Below, one piece after another: positions 8,282-13,612 of a stretch of 13,612 nucleotides of DNA. The DNA comes from Bacteroidales bacterium (lineage in GTDB: Bacteria > Bacteroidota > Bacteroidia > Bacteroidales > UBA7960), in contig SLOR01000224.1 in NCBI GenBank assembly GCA_007132395.1, positions 1 through 13,612 on the forward strand, read 5' to 3'. The translations under genes were made by a program, and so were the position numbers. Position 1 is the first letter of the stretch. Every line of letters starts with the position of its first letter. The notes under the pieces were generated by a model. That model was given only the letters and a program-made list of their open reading frames with translations, searched no databases and was not told the DNA's origin.

Positions 8282-8292
8282 ACGTTTAGAAA

Positions 8293-9642
8293 ATGATCCA
8301 GTTAAAATTAAAGATAGATAATGCTTCCCGCTTTGTAAGCGAGAATGAAATCAAGCTTTTTGAGTCGGAAGTGGAGTTGAAGCGGCAGAAGATTTATGAA
8401 AAAACCGGCGCCGGAAGCGATTTCCTGGGATGGGTTGACCTGCCTGCACAGATTGACGAAGACCTGCTTGCTGATTTAGAAAAGGATGCGGCCCGGATAA
8501 AGACTGATTCGCAGGTGGCCGTTGTTATTGGAATAGGTGGATCTTACCTGGGTGCAAGGGCCGTAATTGATGCCCTGAGCAATAACTTTTACCCCATGCA
8601 GTACCAAAAATCAGGCAATCCCCTGGTGGTATATGCCGGGCAAAATATCGGCGAAGAATACACTGCACAACTACTCGATTTTCTGGAAGATAAAAGCTAT
8701 TCGCTGATTGTTATCTCCAAATCGGGTACTACAACCGAACCTGCCATTGCTTTTCGTTTACTCAGAAAACATCTGGAGGAAAAATACGGAGAGCAGGAAG
8801 CTGCCAAAAGGATTTATGCCATTACTGATGTCTCAAAGGGTGCCCTGAAAACCCTGGCTGACAATAAAGGATACAAAACTTATGTAATTCCCGACGATGT
8901 TGGCGGACGATATTCCGTTCTCACTCCCGTGGGGCTGCTTCCCATCGCGGTAGCGGGTTTTGATATTCGACAGTTTGTTGAAGGCGCGAAAAATATGCAG
9001 CAATTCCTGCAGCAGGAATCAGCGTTATATAAAAACCCTGCAGCCCTCTACGCGGTAGTAAGAAATATTTTGTATCGCAAGGGCAAGACCACCGAAATTA
9101 TGGCCAGTTACACGCCCAACCTTATGTATATTACCGAATGGTGGAAACAGCTCTATGGAGAGAGTGAGGGCAAAGAGCAAAAAGGAATTTTTCCCGCAGG
9201 AGTTAACTTTACTACCGATCTGCATTCTATGGGGCAGTACATCCAGGATGGCCTTCGTAATATTTTCGAAACAGTTGTTCGTGTGGAGAATCCCTCACGC
9301 ACCATTGAAATACCCCACGATGAAGACAATCTTGACGGCCTGAACTTCCTGGCCGGGAAACGCCTGAGCTACGTCAACAAAATGGCCGAAACAGGCACCA
9401 TGCTTGCTCATGTGGACGGACAGGTGCCCAACCTGGAAATCATTCTGCCCCGCATTGATGAAAATGTGCTTGGCGAGCTGATTTATTTCTTTGAGATGGG
9501 ATGCGCAATCAGTGGTTATATCCTGGAGGTGAATCCATTTGACCAGCCGGGAGTTGAAGCCTATAAAAAGAATATGTTTGCTTTGCTGGAAAAACCAGGC
9601 TTCGAAAAAGAAACTGCTGAAATAAAGGAAAGGCTTAAATAA
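8293..9642 (+). CDS. pgi: Glucose-6-phosphate isomerase, short (Bacillus-type) form
   Basis: Cytosolic enzyme interconverting glucose 6-phosphate and fructose 6-phosphate in glycolysis and gluconeogenesis. The 449 residues match the short bacterial form in length, and the sequence is close to the Bacillus enzymes throughout. Visible motifs: KTGAGSDFLGWVDLP (37-51), GIGGSYLGARA (80-90), the SIS-domain phosphate loop SKSGTTTEP (142-150), the PGI signature DDVGGRYSVLTPVGLLP (201-217), GESEGK with the catalytic glutamate E290, HSMGQYIQDG with H311, and VEAYKKNMFALL with K425. These three catalytic positions coincide with those I recall for the Bacillus enzyme. It begins only 11 bp after infB, without a promoter or clear Shine-Dalgarno, and is followed by a strong terminator, so it should be the last gene of the operon. 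A metabolic gene directly behind infB is the unusual feature here. Confidence 0.97.
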   Translation: MIQLKLKIDNASRFVSENEIKLFESEVELKRQKIYEKTGAGSDFLGWVDLPAQIDEDLLADLEKDAARIKTDSQVAVVIGIGGSYLGARAVIDALSNNFYPMQYQKSGNPLVVYAGQNIGEEYTAQLLDFLEDKSYSLIVISKSGTTTEPAIAFRLLRKHLEEKYGEQEAAKRIYAITDVSKGALKTLADNKGYKTYVIPDDVGGRYSVLTPVGLLPIAVAGFDIRQFVEGAKNMQQFLQQESALYKNPAALYAVVRNILYRKGKTTEIMASYTPNLMYITEWWKQLYGESEGKEQKGIFPAGVNFTTDLHSMGQYIQDGLRNIFETVVRVENPSRTIEIPHDEDNLDGLNFLAGKRLSYVNKMAETGTMLAHVDGQVPNLEIILPRIDENVLGELIYFFEMGCAISGYILEVNPFDQPGVEAYKKNMFALLEKPGFEKETAEIKERLK

Positions 9643-9665
9643 CAGTATTTTGAGAATTGTTGTTG

Positions 9666-9700
9666 AACACCCCGGAAATCCGTTTTCCGGGGTGTTTTTT
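9666..9700 (+). terminator. Strong intrinsic terminator of the rimP-nusA-infB-pgi operon
   Basis: A perfect 13-bp stem, AACACCCCGGAAA (9666-9678) with TTTCCGGGGTGTT (9684-9696), closes a 5-base loop and runs into a T tract reaching about 9701. It starts 24 bp after the pgi stop codon. Confidence 0.92.
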
Positions 9701-9764
9701 TATGTCATGGGGTTTTTACTCAAGAGAAGAAATTGTCGTGTTTTTGTGCTTATAATGGCCGGGA

Positions 9765-9889
9765 ACTAACGATTGAAGAGGGATGCCCGTAATTCATGAA
9801 AAGGGTTTCATACTTTGTTTTATGGGATTGGGGAGAAAAACCCACGTTTTTCACCTACAAAAATCAGGTAAAATCCATACTAACGATTG
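9765..9889. repeat. Direct repeat ACTAACGATTG flanking two inverted repeats
   Basis: ACTAACGATTG occurs at 9765-9775 and again at 9879-9889, 114 bp apart, each followed by a purine-rich G tract. Between them are two inverted repeats: ATGAAA-AGGG-TTTCAT (9796-9811) and GAAAAAC-CCAC-GTTTTTC (9835-9852). I found no protein-coding signal here. The second copy covers the place where the -33 element of the downstream promoter would be, so a regulator-binding site is a reasonable guess; a small mobile-element remnant is the alternative. This repeat block and the terminator before it are all I can see in the gene-free stretch 9643-9963, apart from the -7 box at 9903. Confidence 0.45.
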
Positions 9890-9902
9890 GAGGGGGTAGG
9901 GT

Positions 9903-9910
9903 TAACTTTG
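9903..9910 (+). promoter_or_regulatory. Probable -7 box of a promoter for the two small ORFs
   Basis: TAACTTTG matches TAnnTTTG exactly and sits 53 bp before the ATG at 9964. There is no TTTG at the normal -33 distance; instead the second ACTAACGATTG repeat ends 13 bp upstream, which would suit an activator-dependent promoter. Confidence 0.45.
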
Positions 9911-9963
9911 TTCGCATAGAAATGAAAGCTTTTTTGAAAACATAAACCCTAATCTTTAATGCC

Positions 9964-10134
9964 ATGATGCTAACCGACAAAGAACTCGATTACCTGAAAG
10001 AACTGGAGAACAACAAGGAAGTTGTTTACCTGCTTAATACGCGTGAATGTGAGCTTATTTCAAGGCTTATAAAAAGTTACCGTGAGATACAGCGCCAGCT
10101 AAACGCCCTGCAGTTGGGTAAGGAAGCCAACTAA
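9964..10134 (+). CDS. Small protein of unknown function (56 aa)
   Basis: ATGATG at 9964 opens a 56-codon frame ending with TAA at 10132-10134; the second ATG (9967) could equally be the start. I do not recognise the product. It is highly charged and Leu/Glu/Lys-rich with heptad-like spacing (DYLKELENN near 9-17, LISRLIKSYREIQRQL near 31-46), so it is probably a short helical or coiled-coil protein with no signal peptide or membrane segment. Codon use resembles the neighbouring genes (CTG, AAC, GAA, CGC, CAG), which supports real coding. It follows a -7 box by about 50 bp and precedes the 72-codon ORF by 40 bp, so the two may form a small transcript. Confidence 0.6.
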   Translation: MMLTDKELDYLKELENNKEVVYLLNTRECELISRLIKSYREIQRQLNALQLGKEAN

Positions 10135-10174
10135 GCAATTACTATTGAATACACTAATCCTTTAATTCTAATTT

Positions 10175-10393
10175 ATGACCTATAAAGATATTGTTTTACA
10201 GCTTCTAAAAACAAGGGGTGATTTGGTTTGTCTGGAGCAGCATCTGTTAAGTGATTTTAAAAACAATGGCAGTACGGAAAAAGATTTTAAAAAATGGTGT
10301 GAAACCCATGAAATAGAGTTTTCTAAAGTACCGTCCGCCGAGCCAGCCCGTCTGCACCTTAAAATCAAAGAATACAGTCTGGAACAAAACTGA
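10175..10393 (+). CDS. Small protein of unknown function (72 aa)
   Basis: ATG at 10175 opens a 72-codon frame ending with TGA at 10391-10393. The product is soluble-looking, charged, and has two cysteines (C19, C42); I see no domain I can name. Helix-forming stretches are likely near 3-29 and 33-48, followed by a proline-containing segment and a final PARLHLKIKEYSLEQ tail. It lies 40 bp after the 56-codon ORF with no recognisable promoter between, and ends about 80 bp before the terminator shared with the convergent peptidase gene, consistent with a two-gene unit. The opposite strand also has a 62-codon frame here, but with a poorer composition, so the + strand reading is preferred. Confidence 0.6.
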   Translation: MTYKDIVLQLLKTRGDLVCLEQHLLSDFKNNGSTEKDFKKWCETHEIEFSKVPSAEPARLHLKIKEYSLEQN

Positions 10394-10434
10394 AAAAAGC
10401 ACTAAATCATAGGGTATATGCAACAAAAGAATTT

Positions 10435-10455
10435 GCTGTCGCAAGTTGCGGCAGC
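10435..10455 (+). other. Stem-loop in the 3' region of the small-ORF transcript
   Basis: GCTGTCGCAA (10435-10444) is complementary to TTGCGGCAGC (10446-10455) with one G·U wobble; sterically about 8 bp with a 5-nt loop. No T-run follows and a stronger terminator lies 15 bp on, so its role, if any, may be 3'-end protection. Confidence 0.35.
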
Positions 10456-10470
10456 AGCCTCCCCAAGGTA

Positions 10471-10499
10471 AAAAAACCCCGCATCCGACGGGGTTTTTT
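10471..10499. terminator. Bidirectional intrinsic terminator between convergent genes
   Basis: AAAAAACCCCG (10471-10481) pairs with CGGGGTTTTTT (10489-10499) around a 7-base loop. The A and T tracts on either side give a U-run in both directions, so it can end the small-ORF transcript from the left and the peptidase transcript from the right, 19 bp beyond the peptidase stop codon. Confidence 0.88.
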
Positions 10500-10518
10500 G
10501 TTTTTTAGGGCAAGTGTT

Positions 10519-11904
10519 TTACTGCATAATTTCTTCAATCTCTGCAACGGTTTTGGGTATATGTCGACCCAGCACCCGATGACCGTTTTCAGTAACCAGA
10601 ATGTCATCTTCAATCCTGATTCCGCCGAAGTCAAGGTAGCTTTCCACCTTCTCATAATTGATGAACTCGCTGAATTTACCTTCTGATTTCCATTTGTTAA
10701 TCAGTGCAGGAATGAAGTAGCATCCGGGTTCTACGGTGAGCACAAAACCAGGCTGATAGGCGCGTCCCAGCCTCAGGAATGCGGTGCCGAAAATATCGGA
10801 TCTTTTCACCTCATCATCATATCCCACGTAATTTTCGCCCAGGTCCTCCATGTCGTGAACATCAAGCCCCATCATATGCCCCAGCCCGTGTGGCATAAAG
10901 AGTGCGTGTGCTCCCTGCTGCACGGCAGCCGAAATATCGCCTTTCATCAATCCCAGGTCTTTCAGTCCCTCTGCCAGCACTTGTGCTGCCTTCAGGTGTA
11001 CGCTCAGGTTGGTTATACCGGGCTTAATGGCTTCAATGGCTTTGTTTTGTGCACGTAACACGATTTCGTAAATGTCTTTTTGCATGGGGGAAAATTTGCC
11101 TCCCACCGGGCTGGTGCGTGTATGATCGCTGGCGTAGTGCAACGGGGTTTCAGCACCGGCATCCACCAGCAACAGGTCGCCTTTTTCAAGCTTGTTGCCA
11201 TGGTAATGATTGTGCAGGGTTTCGCCGCGACGTGTTACGATGGCCGGGAAGGAAAGCATGCCGCCTGCTGACAGGGCAATCCCTTCAATAGTGCCAGCTA
11301 TTTCACGTTCGTACACACCGGGTTTGGCCATTTTCATGGCTGTGGTGTGCATGAGCCATGCCGTATCCATTACTTTTTCCAGCTCGGCAATTTCGTATTC
11401 ATCTTTTACTGAACGCAGCTTCACCACGGCCTTTATGAGTTCTTCCGAGGCCTGTGTCTTCTGATTGTGCGCATTGATGCCCAGCAGGCTTTCCATGAGG
11501 ATTTTGTTTTCAGCTCTGTAGGGGGGGAGAAAATGGATTTTGCGGCCCTTGTCAAAAGCCTCCGCGATTTTTTCGCGCAAACCCGGCCAGGGCATAGTGT
11601 GCTCCACACCCACCTGCTGTGCCAGTTCGGCGGTTGATGGCTGTGGGCCCATCCAGATAATGTCGTCAAGGCTCACATCGTTGCCGAAGATATACTCATC
11701 GCCGCTGTCAACATCAATAATACCTGCCATTTGGGGGTAATCCAGTCCGAAGAAATATAAAAAGTTACTATCCTGTCGCCATTTGTAGATGTTGGCAGGA
11801 TAATTCATGGGTACATCCACGTTGCCAAGGATAAGAATGATTCCCTCCTTAACCATTGATTTTAGCTTGTTTCTTCTTTCAGCATAAACTTCTTTTCTGA
11901 ACAT
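10519..11904 (-). CDS. pepP: Aminopeptidase P family metallopeptidase (M24B, Xaa-Pro aminopeptidase)
   Basis: Cytoplasmic dinuclear-metal peptidase expected to remove the N-terminal residue from peptides with proline in second position. It has 461 residues in two domains: an aminopeptidase-P N-terminal domain (about 1-140, with NFLYFFGLDYP near 47-57) and a pita-bread catalytic domain (about 165-450). All five metal ligands are in place: D248 in LLVDAGAE, D260 in YASDHTRT, H343 in HGLGHMMGLDVHD, E392 in TVEPGCYF and E432 in GGIRIEDD; H339 is the further conserved histidine. No signal peptide is seen. The start MFRKEVYAERRNKL matches the family N terminus. It faces the small ORFs tail to tail and is divergent from sdhC; I found no exact TAnnTTTG box upstream on its strand. 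Substrate preference (PepP versus a prolidase-like activity) is inferred from family; the fold and catalytic residues are secure. Confidence 0.93.
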   Translation of the reverse strand: MFRKEVYAERRNKLKSMVKEGIILILGNVDVPMNYPANIYKWRQDSNFLYFFGLDYPQMAGIIDVDSGDEYIFGNDVSLDDIIWMGPQPSTAELAQQVGVEHTMPWPGLREKIAEAFDKGRKIHFLPPYRAENKILMESLLGINAHNQKTQASEELIKAVVKLRSVKDEYEIAELEKVMDTAWLMHTTAMKMAKPGVYEREIAGTIEGIALSAGGMLSFPAIVTRRGETLHNHYHGNKLEKGDLLLVDAGAETPLHYASDHTRTSPVGGKFSPMQKDIYEIVLRAQNKAIEAIKPGITNLSVHLKAAQVLAEGLKDLGLMKGDISAAVQQGAHALFMPHGLGHMMGLDVHDMEDLGENYVGYDDEVKRSDIFGTAFLRLGRAYQPGFVLTVEPGCYFIPALINKWKSEGKFSEFINYEKVESYLDFGGIRIEDDILVTENGHRVLGRHIPKTVAEIEEIMQ

Positions 11905-11940
11905 AAAATGTGAGTTTTAAAAAATGAGAACTATGTTTGT

Positions 11941-12117
11941 ATGATTTATTTAAAATTGTTTCAAATTACCTTTTTGTTTGCAAATAATAAGCGGAAAATC
12001 TACATTTGTTTGTTGCAAAAAGAACTTCGGGGCAAATGGATTATTCATGATGCCGATATTGTTTTCGAAGTGAATTTCCCTCAAAAAACCTCCACCCGTA
12101 AGTACCCTGAAGGGTAA
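11941..12117 (+). CDS. Doubtful small ORF (58 aa) in the peptidase/sdhC divergent region
   Basis: ATG 11941 opens 58 codons ending with TAA at 12115-12117. The first third is very AT-rich and promoter-like. The second half (from about codon 24, LLQKELRGKWIIHDADIVFE) has more normal composition and protein-like residues. No ribosome-binding site or recognised domain is visible, and the frame overlaps the likely promoter regions of both flanking genes. It could be a real small protein, a gene remnant or chance. Confidence 0.25.
   Translation: MIYLKLFQITFLFANNKRKIYICLLQKELRGKWIIHDADIVFEVNFPQKTSTRKYPEG
12103..12116. repeat. Perfect palindrome TACCCTGAAGGGTA upstream of sdhC
   Basis: TACCCT and AGGGTA flank a central GA, about 77 bp before the sdhC ATG and just upstream of its possible promoter. 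Size and position suit an operator for a dimeric regulator, but only one copy is present and no regulator is encoded nearby. Confidence 0.35.
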
Positions 12118-12140
12118 TTCCTTACAAACCTACATAATTT

Positions 12141-12170
12141 TTTGCTCATTAAAATAGTAAAATAAGTTAT
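12141..12170 (+). promoter_or_regulatory. Candidate promoter of the sdhC-sdhA operon
   Basis: TTTG at 12141-12144 is followed after 18 bp by TAAGTTAT (12163-12170), which matches TAnnTTTG at six of eight positions. The sdhC ATG lies 22 bp downstream. It is the best candidate in 12118-12192 but clearly weaker than the rimP promoter. Confidence 0.3.
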
Positions 12171-12192
12171 TTCCCACTCAATCTCAGACCCT

Positions 12193-12861
12193 ATGCAAAA
12201 AAAAGGATTTCTATTAACCTCTGTAAGCCATAAATATATAATGGCTGCCGCCGGGGCGTTTCTTATGCTGTTTCTTGTGTCGCACCTGGCTACCAACTTG
12301 CTTCTTCTTGCCGGAGATGGAGGCAAAAGCTTTGATAAAGCAGTGGAATTTTTGCTTGCCAATCCGGTCATAAAAATTGTTGAGTATGTGCTTTTTGCAG
12401 GTTTTCTTATTCATATTGTAATAGGAGTAATACTGGAAGTGCACAACCGCAGGTCGCGTCCGGTGGGCTATGCTGTGGCACTCAAATCCGAAACATCCAC
12501 CTTTTCGCGCTTCATGATTCACAGCGGCATCATTATTTTTATTTTCCTGCTGCTGCACCTGTATCACTTCTTTTTTGTGAAAATCGGTTTGGTGGATATT
12601 TATGGGGGAGCAGAATCAGTGCATGACTTTTTCCCCATGGTGGTTTACATGTTTAAAAATCCTGTAGTTTCCGCTATTTATGTGGTTTCCTTTATTTTTC
12701 TGGGATTTCACCTCAAGCATGCATTCCAGTCGGCATTTCAGTCATTTGGCCTAAACCATGACAAGTACATGCCTGCCATAAAGTTTGTGGGCACTGTATA
12801 TGCCATCATTGTTGCCGTGGGCTTTTCCATTATTCCCATCTATTTTCTGTTTTTGTATTAA
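12193..12861 (+). CDS. sdhC: Succinate dehydrogenase/fumarate reductase cytochrome b subunit (b558 family)
   Basis: Membrane anchor of complex II (succinate:quinone or quinol:fumarate oxidoreductase), carrying heme b and passing electrons between the quinone pool and the SdhB iron-sulfur clusters. The 222 residues form five membrane helices, roughly 15-40, 60-82, 108-128, 158-180 and 198-221, the layout of the single-anchor, di-heme b558 type found in Bacteroidota, Bacillus and Wolinella. Candidate heme-ligand histidines within or near helices are H31, H74, H110, H122/H125, H173 and H176. The N terminus MQKKGFLLTSVSHKYIM and the motif GFHLKHAFQSAF (171-182) are typical of the family. It is the first gene of the operon, 31 bp before sdhA. 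Whether the enzyme works mainly as a dehydrogenase or a fumarate reductase cannot be told from this subunit. Confidence 0.93.
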   Translation: MQKKGFLLTSVSHKYIMAAAGAFLMLFLVSHLATNLLLLAGDGGKSFDKAVEFLLANPVIKIVEYVLFAGFLIHIVIGVILEVHNRRSRPVGYAVALKSETSTFSRFMIHSGIIIFIFLLLHLYHFFFVKIGLVDIYGGAESVHDFFPMVVYMFKNPVVSAIYVVSFIFLGFHLKHAFQSAFQSFGLNHDKYMPAIKFVGTVYAIIVAVGFSIIPIYFLFLY

Positions 12862-12892
12862 TAACCCAATGTGATTATAAAACCTATAAGCT

Positions 12893-13612
12893 ATGATAAA
12901 GCTTGATTCCAAAATACCCAAGGGGCCACTTGCCGACAAATGGAGCAATTATAAAACCTCATTGCGCCTGGTAAACCCTGCCAATAAAAAGAAACTTGAT
13001 GTCATTGTAGTTGGAACAGGTCTTGCCGGTGCCGGTGCTGCCAGCGCCCTGGGAGAGCTGGGCTATAACGTGAAGGTTTTCTGCTTTCAGGATTCTCCCC
13101 GCCGTGCTCACTCAGTGGCCGCGCAGGGGGGTATCAACGCTGCCAAAAACTACAAAAATGACGGCGACAGCGTGTACCGTCTTTTTTACGACATGATTAA
13201 AGGGGGCGATTTCAGGGCTCGTGAAGCCAATGTATACAGGGCTGCAGAAGTAAGCAACCTTGTAATTGATCACTTCGCTGCATTGGGCGTGCCCTTTGCC
13301 CGGGATTACGGCGGCATGCTGGATACCCGCTCCTTCGGGGGGGTACAGGTGTCACGTACCTTTTACGCCAAAGGGCAAACCGGTCAGCAGTGCCTGCTGG
13401 GAACCTACTCCTCGCTGAGCCGCCAGATTGCCAAAGGCACGGTTACCATGTACGAGCGCAGGGATATGCTCGATTTGGTTATTGTTGACGGTAAAGCACG
13501 TGGTATAATTACCCGTAACCTGCTTACCGGCGAAATTGAAAGACATTCGGCACATGCCGTGGTTCTTGCCACAGGGGGGTATGGTACTGTTTTTTATCTT
13601 TCTACCCTGGCA
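12893..13612 (+). CDS. sdhA: Succinate dehydrogenase/fumarate reductase flavoprotein subunit, 5' part (240 codons)
   Basis: Catalytic subunit of complex II, on the cytoplasmic face of the inner membrane, interconverting succinate and fumarate with FAD. ATG 12893 begins a frame that stays open to the window edge (240 codons; the full protein is usually about 640 in this type). Visible: the N-terminal segment MIKLDSKIPKGPLADKW typical of the Bacteroidota/b558-linked form; the Rossmann FAD-binding loop VVGTGLAGAGAA (39-50); the covalent-FAD histidine H73 in RRAHSVAAQGGINAAKNY; and the conserved RTFYAKGQTGQQ block (155-166). LATGGYGTVF (225-234) is the second dinucleotide-binding segment. It follows sdhC by 31 bp; the iron-sulfur subunit sdhB is expected just beyond the window. 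The only irregularity is truncation by the window edge. Confidence 0.95.
   Translation, partial: MIKLDSKIPKGPLADKWSNYKTSLRLVNPANKKKLDVIVVGTGLAGAGAASALGELGYNVKVFCFQDSPRRAHSVAAQGGINAAKNYKNDGDSVYRLFYDMIKGGDFRAREANVYRAAEVSNLVIDHFAALGVPFARDYGGMLDTRSFGGVQVSRTFYAKGQTGQQCLLGTYSSLSRQIAKGTVTMYERRDMLDLVIVDGKARGIITRNLLTGEIERHSAHAVVLATGGYGTVFYLSTLA

Noticed and set aside
9155..9343. Possible loss of a catalytic residue in Pgi because QDG replaces the usual QEG after HSMGQYI
   Set aside because: The catalytic glutamate is the one in GESEGK (E290), which is present, as are H311 and K425. The QDG change is conservative and outside the catalytic triad.
10407..10655. 82-codon reverse-strand frame across the convergent terminator
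   Set aside because: It runs through a strong bidirectional terminator and overlaps the end of the peptidase gene in another frame.
1..13612. Defence system, CRISPR array, prophage, insertion sequence, tRNA or rRNA
   Set aside because: No repeat-spacer pattern, transposase, integrase, nuclease or RNA-gene sequence was seen on either strand. The gene content is housekeeping.

Overview
The window is chromosomal DNA from a member of the Bacteroidota, most likely Bacteroidales or a close relative. Three things support this. The gene families have phylum-typical forms: a GT117/DUF2723 membrane protein, a short NusA, an IF-2 with a long Lys/Glu/Pro/Ala-rich N-terminal region, and a b558-type SdhC followed by a long-type SdhA. 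Ribosome-binding sites are weak and A-rich. Putative promoters carry the phylum's TAnnTTTG -7 box instead of TATAAT. Base composition is moderate and similar throughout, with no integrase, transposase, tRNA, rRNA or CRISPR array.

Layout: (1) 1-3067, a DUF2723/GT117 multi-pass membrane protein whose first codon is probably cut by the window edge. (2) 3068-3390, a gene-free stretch with a weak terminator-like stem, a very good Bacteroidota promoter and a foldable leader of about 120 nt. (3) 3391-9642, rimP-nusA-infB-pgi on the + strand with gaps of 42, 64 and 11 bp, closed by a strong intrinsic terminator at 9666-9700. The first three genes are the conserved 30S-maturation, transcription and translation-initiation cluster. 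Glucose-6-phosphate isomerase directly behind infB is the unusual member. (4) 9643-9963, a gene-free stretch with an 11-bp direct repeat, two inverted repeats and a -7 box. (5) 9964-10393, two small ORFs (56 and 72 codons) of unknown function. (6) 10471-10499, a bidirectional terminator shared with the convergent aminopeptidase P gene (10519-11904, - strand). (7) 11905-12192, a divergent regulatory region with a doubtful 58-codon ORF. (8) 12193-13612, sdhC and the first 240 codons of sdhA, the start of a succinate dehydrogenase/fumarate reductase operon that runs off the right edge.

Functionally this is a housekeeping segment: ribosome maturation (RimP), transcription elongation/termination (NusA), initiation (IF-2), glycolysis/gluconeogenesis (Pgi), proline-peptide turnover (PepP-like) and respiratory succinate/fumarate exchange (Sdh/Frd). 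I found no convincing new multi-gene system. The points most worth checking are the structured rimP leader, the -7 box at the nusA/infB junction, the repeat-bearing region before the two small ORFs, pgi in the infB operon, and a thrice-repeated short motif in the IF-2 linker.
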